Positions 5,992 to 8,858 of a stretch of 8,858 nucleotides of DNA are shown here, piece after piece; the first letter of the stretch is position 1; each line of letters starts with the position of its first letter. The DNA comes from Verrucomicrobia bacterium UBA673 (GTDB taxonomy: Bacteria > Verrucomicrobiota > Verrucomicrobiia > Limisphaerales > UBA1096): NCBI GenBank assembly GCA_002299785.1, contig DBNL01000130.1, positions 1,287 to 10,144 on the forward strand. Direction: 5' to 3'. Position numbers and translations under genes: made by a program. The notes below the pieces were generated by a model. The model worked only from the letters and a program-made list of their open reading frames with translations, was not told the origin of the DNA and ran no database searches.

Positions 5992-8858
5992 GTGTCAAAC
6001 AATTCAAAGACTTGTGTTCGCAAGCGGCGCTGGCTGCTGCGGATGTTTGTTATGCTGATGCTCGTTCTCGCAGGCACGGCGCTCTACCTAAACCAAGCCG
6101 GACTGCCGGACTTCGCCAAGAGGCACCTGCAATCACGCCTTGCCCAGCGGGGGGTTCAACTGGATTTCGACTGGCTGCGGATGGACTGGGACGGCGCGTG
6201 GCGTGCTGGCCAACTGCGGCTTGGCCAGTCGGACTCTGCCGGCAGCGTCGCGCTCACCTTGGGTAACAACGTTATCCGTCCCGATTATGGCGCGCTCCTC
6301 TCCGGCCGCGCCGCTATTCGAGGATTATCCCTCACCGGGTTTCAGTTTGAGGCGCAACTCACCGACGCCGGCGCCAATCTCACGCCGATGAAGGTGAGTT
6401 TTCCAGAGGGTGAATTGCGCCTGACCGATACAGGCACGGTGACAGTAAAACAATTGAAAGGGGACGTGTTGGGCTTCTCGGTGGATGTTGATGTGAGCTT
6501 GGCAAACGTAATGACACTCCGCACTGACCGGAAGTCCGATGCCAAGCCGCTTTCGGAAAAACTAAGGCCCTTCAAGGCGCGCCTAGTCGATTTGGCAAAG
6601 CGGCGGGATGTCGTGAGTTTTCGCAGCAAGCCAAGCTTGCACCTACAACTCGGCGGCGACGCGATGCGCCTCGGCGAATTGAAGGGCCGCGGCGTGTTGA
6701 TGGCCGGCAGAGCGACGATGCCGGAGGGGTCGCTGGAGGAGTTGGCGATGGAGTTGAATCTTGGCGGCCCGGACGGCATCGCCGGTTCGCTGCGCATCAT
6801 TGGCTTAGCGACGGAGACGGCGAAAATCGGTTCGGCAACGGCGACCATCACTGCGCCGCAGTTGATCAGCAACGCCATTCCCGCGCGCATCGATTTTGAA
6901 TTGGCACTTGGCCAAGTGACAGCGGCCAAGACAGCGATCGAGTCGGTCGAACTGAGTGGTCGTCTGGCCGGGGTCGAATCGCAGTTGGAGGCGGATGAGG
7001 GATGGGCTTACTGGTCCAAGCTCGCGCCGTATGTGGCAGATTTCAGCGGCTTGGTCAGAGGCATCACCGACGAGAAGGGACTGGCGATTCGCGAGGTGTC
7101 GCTGGCGGGCGCCTGGCGGGCGCCGCGCCTGTCGCTAAGCCAACTCGACGCCAAACTGTACGACGGCGGCGTGAGCGGTTCAGCGGAACTGAACGTCGCC
7201 ACCCGCCTGGCTACGGCGAACAGCCGGGTCAACTTCAGCCTGCATAATGTGTCCGACCTACTCACGCCCAAGGCTCAGCGCTGGCTTAAGCAATACAAGT
7301 GGAGCGTGGCGCCGGTAGTCACCGGCACGGTGCGCGCGACGCTGCCGAAGTGGACCAACGCGAAGCCGGATTGGCGCGCCGATGTGCTGCCGACGATGAG
7401 CGTGAAAGGCCAAGTGACCTCGGGGCCAATGAGCTTTCGAGGTGTCGAGATCGAGTCTGTACGAAGCGACTTGGTGTACTCGAACCTCACCTTGCGCCTA
7501 CCAAATCTCCTTGCTAGGCGGCCCGAGGGGGAGGTTCAGATGGCGCTACGCTCCCACTCGGAGACACGGGATTTCCACTTCGACTTTCGCAGTAGTATCG
7601 ATCCGCATGCGATCACCCCGGCGCTGGAGGAGGAGAAGCAGAAAAAGGGGTTTGATTATTTTTCATTCGGGACACCGCCAGTGATCGAGGGGCAGGTGTG
7701 GGGGCGATGGCGCGAGCGTGAGCGAACCGGCTTCCGTGCCTCGGTAGCGGCGACTAATTTCACCTTTCGAGCGCAGCAGGTCGATGGCTTCGCCTCCGGG
7801 GTCTCGGTCAAAAATAGTTTTCTCAGCATGACCAATGCTGTGGTGCGCCGGCCCGAGGGCGAGGCCACGGTGGATGCGTTAGGCTTTGACATGCGCACCA
7901 AGCGGCTGTACCTGACGAATGCGGTGGGCCGTCTCGAACCGGCGGCCGTTGCGAAGGCGATCGGCCCGAAGACGGCTCGCTCGCTCGAGCCTTACCAGTT
8001 TCTCGAGCCACCGCTGGTGAGCGTGAACGGCTGGGTACAGACAGGCCCAGGACGCAACCCGTCGGAGTTGCATTTCGAGATCGACGGCGGGGCGTTTCGT
8101 TTCAGCAGGTTCAACTCGCAGGATATCGATGGCGAGATTTTTTGGAGCGGACAGACGGTGACGCTCACCAACATTGTCTCCGAGTTTTACGGCGGCGAAC
8201 TGCGGGGGAACCTTTCGTCGCGGTTTAACGACGACCGCTCTGCGGATCTGGTGTTTCATCTTGAGGCAAAAAAAACGGAATTGACTGGGTTGATATCCGA
8301 CATGATGGAAAAAAAATCCAAATTAAGGGGCCGCTTCGACGGTGTGCTGGACATCACCGCTAACTCAAGGGATTGGAAGAGCTGGAATGGGTCGTCCAGC
8401 GTAATACTGAAGGAGGGAGACCTTTGGGAGCTTCCGCTGATCGGCATCTTCGCGCCCGTGCTGGATGGCCTGACGCCGGGGCTGGGCGCGAGCACGTTTT
8501 CGGAGGGCACGGCTGACTTCACCATCACCGATAGTATCGTCGGGACCAGGAATCTAGAGCTCAAGTCGGCGTTGGTCCGGCTGCAGTACAAGGGGAAGGT
8601 GGATTTTGATGGTCGGATTCACGATGCTGGTGTGGTGGCAGAGGCGCTGCGAGACACGTGGGTGATCGGGCCGGTGCTGGGGCCGTTGTTCAACCTGGCG
8701 TTGAGGCCGATCGAGCGCATGCTTAAGTTTGAGGTGAACGGCACGCTCAGGCAGCCGAAGCTGAAGATGAAACATATCCCCAAGGGATTGCTGGTGCCGT
8801 TTCAGTTGCCGTTCCAGGTCATTGACGGGTTGATCCCGGGCGGGGAACCCGCCGAGGC
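5992..8858 (+). CDS. AsmA-like envelope protein with AsmA_2 C-terminal region (3' incomplete)
   Basis: One uninterrupted frame runs to the right edge (955 codons plus 2 bases), so the stop is outside the window. I choose GTG 5992: residues 1-13 are short and basic (RKRR at 10-13), followed by one membrane segment at about 14-33 ('WLLRMFVMLMLVLAGTALYL'), the usual AsmA layout. ATG 5938, directly after an in-frame stop, would add 18 residues and cannot be excluded; neither start has a good RBS. The body is a long series of short amphipathic strands with recurrent 'RLGEL', 'VNGTL' and 'EGEATV'-type turns, as in AsmA/TamB/YhdP repeating beta-groove proteins. Residues about 805-925 match an AsmA_2-type C-terminus ('GDLWELPLIGIFAPVLDGL', 'FEVNGTLRQPKLKM'). 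Known relatives are inner-membrane anchored, span the periplasm and move phospholipids toward the outer membrane. That role here is inferred from family. Confidence 0.85.
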   Translation, partial: MSNNSKTCVRKRRWLLRMFVMLMLVLAGTALYLNQAGLPDFAKRHLQSRLAQRGVQLDFDWLRMDWDGAWRAGQLRLGQSDSAGSVALTLGNNVIRPDYGALLSGRAAIRGLSLTGFQFEAQLTDAGANLTPMKVSFPEGELRLTDTGTVTVKQLKGDVLGFSVDVDVSLANVMTLRTDRKSDAKPLSEKLRPFKARLVDLAKRRDVVSFRSKPSLHLQLGGDAMRLGELKGRGVLMAGRATMPEGSLEELAMELNLGGPDGIAGSLRIIGLATETAKIGSATATITAPQLISNAIPARIDFELALGQVTAAKTAIESVELSGRLAGVESQLEADEGWAYWSKLAPYVADFSGLVRGITDEKGLAIREVSLAGAWRAPRLSLSQLDAKLYDGGVSGSAELNVATRLATANSRVNFSLHNVSDLLTPKAQRWLKQYKWSVAPVVTGTVRATLPKWTNAKPDWRADVLPTMSVKGQVTSGPMSFRGVEIESVRSDLVYSNLTLRLPNLLARRPEGEVQMALRSHSETRDFHFDFRSSIDPHAITPALEEEKQKKGFDYFSFGTPPVIEGQVWGRWRERERTGFRASVAATNFTFRAQQVDGFASGVSVKNSFLSMTNAVVRRPEGEATVDALGFDMRTKRLYLTNAVGRLEPAAVAKAIGPKTARSLEPYQFLEPPLVSVNGWVQTGPGRNPSELHFEIDGGAFRFSRFNSQDIDGEIFWSGQTVTLTNIVSEFYGGELRGNLSSRFNDDRSADLVFHLEAKKTELTGLISDMMEKKSKLRGRFDGVLDITANSRDWKSWNGSSSVILKEGDLWELPLIGIFAPVLDGLTPGLGASTFSEGTADFTITDSIVGTRNLELKSALVRLQYKGKVDFDGRIHDAGVVAEALRDTWVIGPVLGPLFNLALRPIERMLKFEVNGTLRQPKLKMKHIPKGLLVPFQLPFQVIDGLIPGGEPAE
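6905..6918. repeat. Iterated palindrome CTTGGCCAAG (longest copy, 14 bases)
   Basis: CACTTGGCCAAGTG is a perfect 14-base palindrome. The core TTGGCCAA occurs six times in the window: 941-948, 2139-2146, 2479-2486, 2752-2759, 4176-4183 and 6908-6915. Four of these extend to CTTGGCCAAG; those at 2137-2148 and 2477-2488 extend further to the 12-base palindrome GCTTGGCCAAGC. All copies lie inside genes, reading as Leu-Ala-Lys, Ala-Trp-Pro-Ser or Leu-Gly-Gln, so codon preference in a single frame does not explain them. Confidence 0.6.

Noticed and set aside
6342..6929. 195-codon open frame on the - strand
   Set aside because: It lies wholly antisense to the AsmA-like gene, which shows membrane anchor and family motifs over the same stretch. 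The antisense translation is Ser/Arg-rich with no recognisable domain, as expected of a shadow frame in G+C-rich DNA.

Overview
This window reads as chromosome of a free-living Verrucomicrobiota (or, less likely, Planctomycetota) bacterium. The evidence is a planctomycete-type cytochrome c / DUF1592 protein next to a Tat-exported DUF1552 protein, a pairing largely restricted to those phyla; a secreted Calx-beta protein ending in a 'YKLQFSTDLKSW...FYRAV' module typical of verrucomicrobial surface proteins; and a large AsmA-like envelope protein. All supported genes lie on the + strand. I see no tRNA, rRNA, CRISPR array, insertion sequence or phage gene.

Layout. (1) Positions 2-1015: 3' end of a secreted Calx-beta protein, followed by an intrinsic terminator (1039-1070) and a second perfect hairpin (1093-1111). 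(2) Positions 1016-1533: a 518-base region without a credible gene. At about 1219-1345 it contains what looks like an undescribed structured RNA: an 8-bp hairpin, then a long imperfect hairpin (14-bp continuous stem plus an 8-bp apical stem) ending in six T's, with AT-rich promoter-like sequence just upstream. Its apical loop carries ACCTCCT, an anti-Shine-Dalgarno-like sequence. (3) Positions 1534-5743: a tight three-gene operon: multidomain cytochrome-c-like protein (DUF1587/1595/1592/1588/1585, two CXXCH haem motifs), DUF1552 protein (Tat signal, 8-base overlap with the gene before) and a lipoprotein of the amidohydrolase-2 / COG3618 lactonase family (12-base gap). (4) Positions 5744-5991: a non-coding gap holding a perfect Shine-Dalgarno followed by a three-codon ORF and a possible closed RNA junction. 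(5) Positions 5992 to the right edge: an AsmA-like envelope protein, at least 955 codons, incomplete at its 3' end.

How the genes work together. All three operon products are predicted to leave the cytoplasm (Sec, Tat and lipoprotein signals), so they should act together at the periplasm or outer membrane. No biochemical role is established for DUF1592/DUF1552 pairs. The co-transcribed lactonase-like hydrolase suggests, as inference only, oxidation of a sugar or aromatic substrate to a lactone using the haem protein as electron carrier, then hydrolysis of the lactone. The AsmA-like protein is probably a separate envelope lipid-transport gene.

The most unusual signals are the candidate small RNA at 1219-1345 and the overuse of the palindrome CTTGGCCAAG: four exact 10-mers and six TTGGCCAA 8-mers in 8.9 kb, in different reading frames, resembling a highly iterated palindrome.
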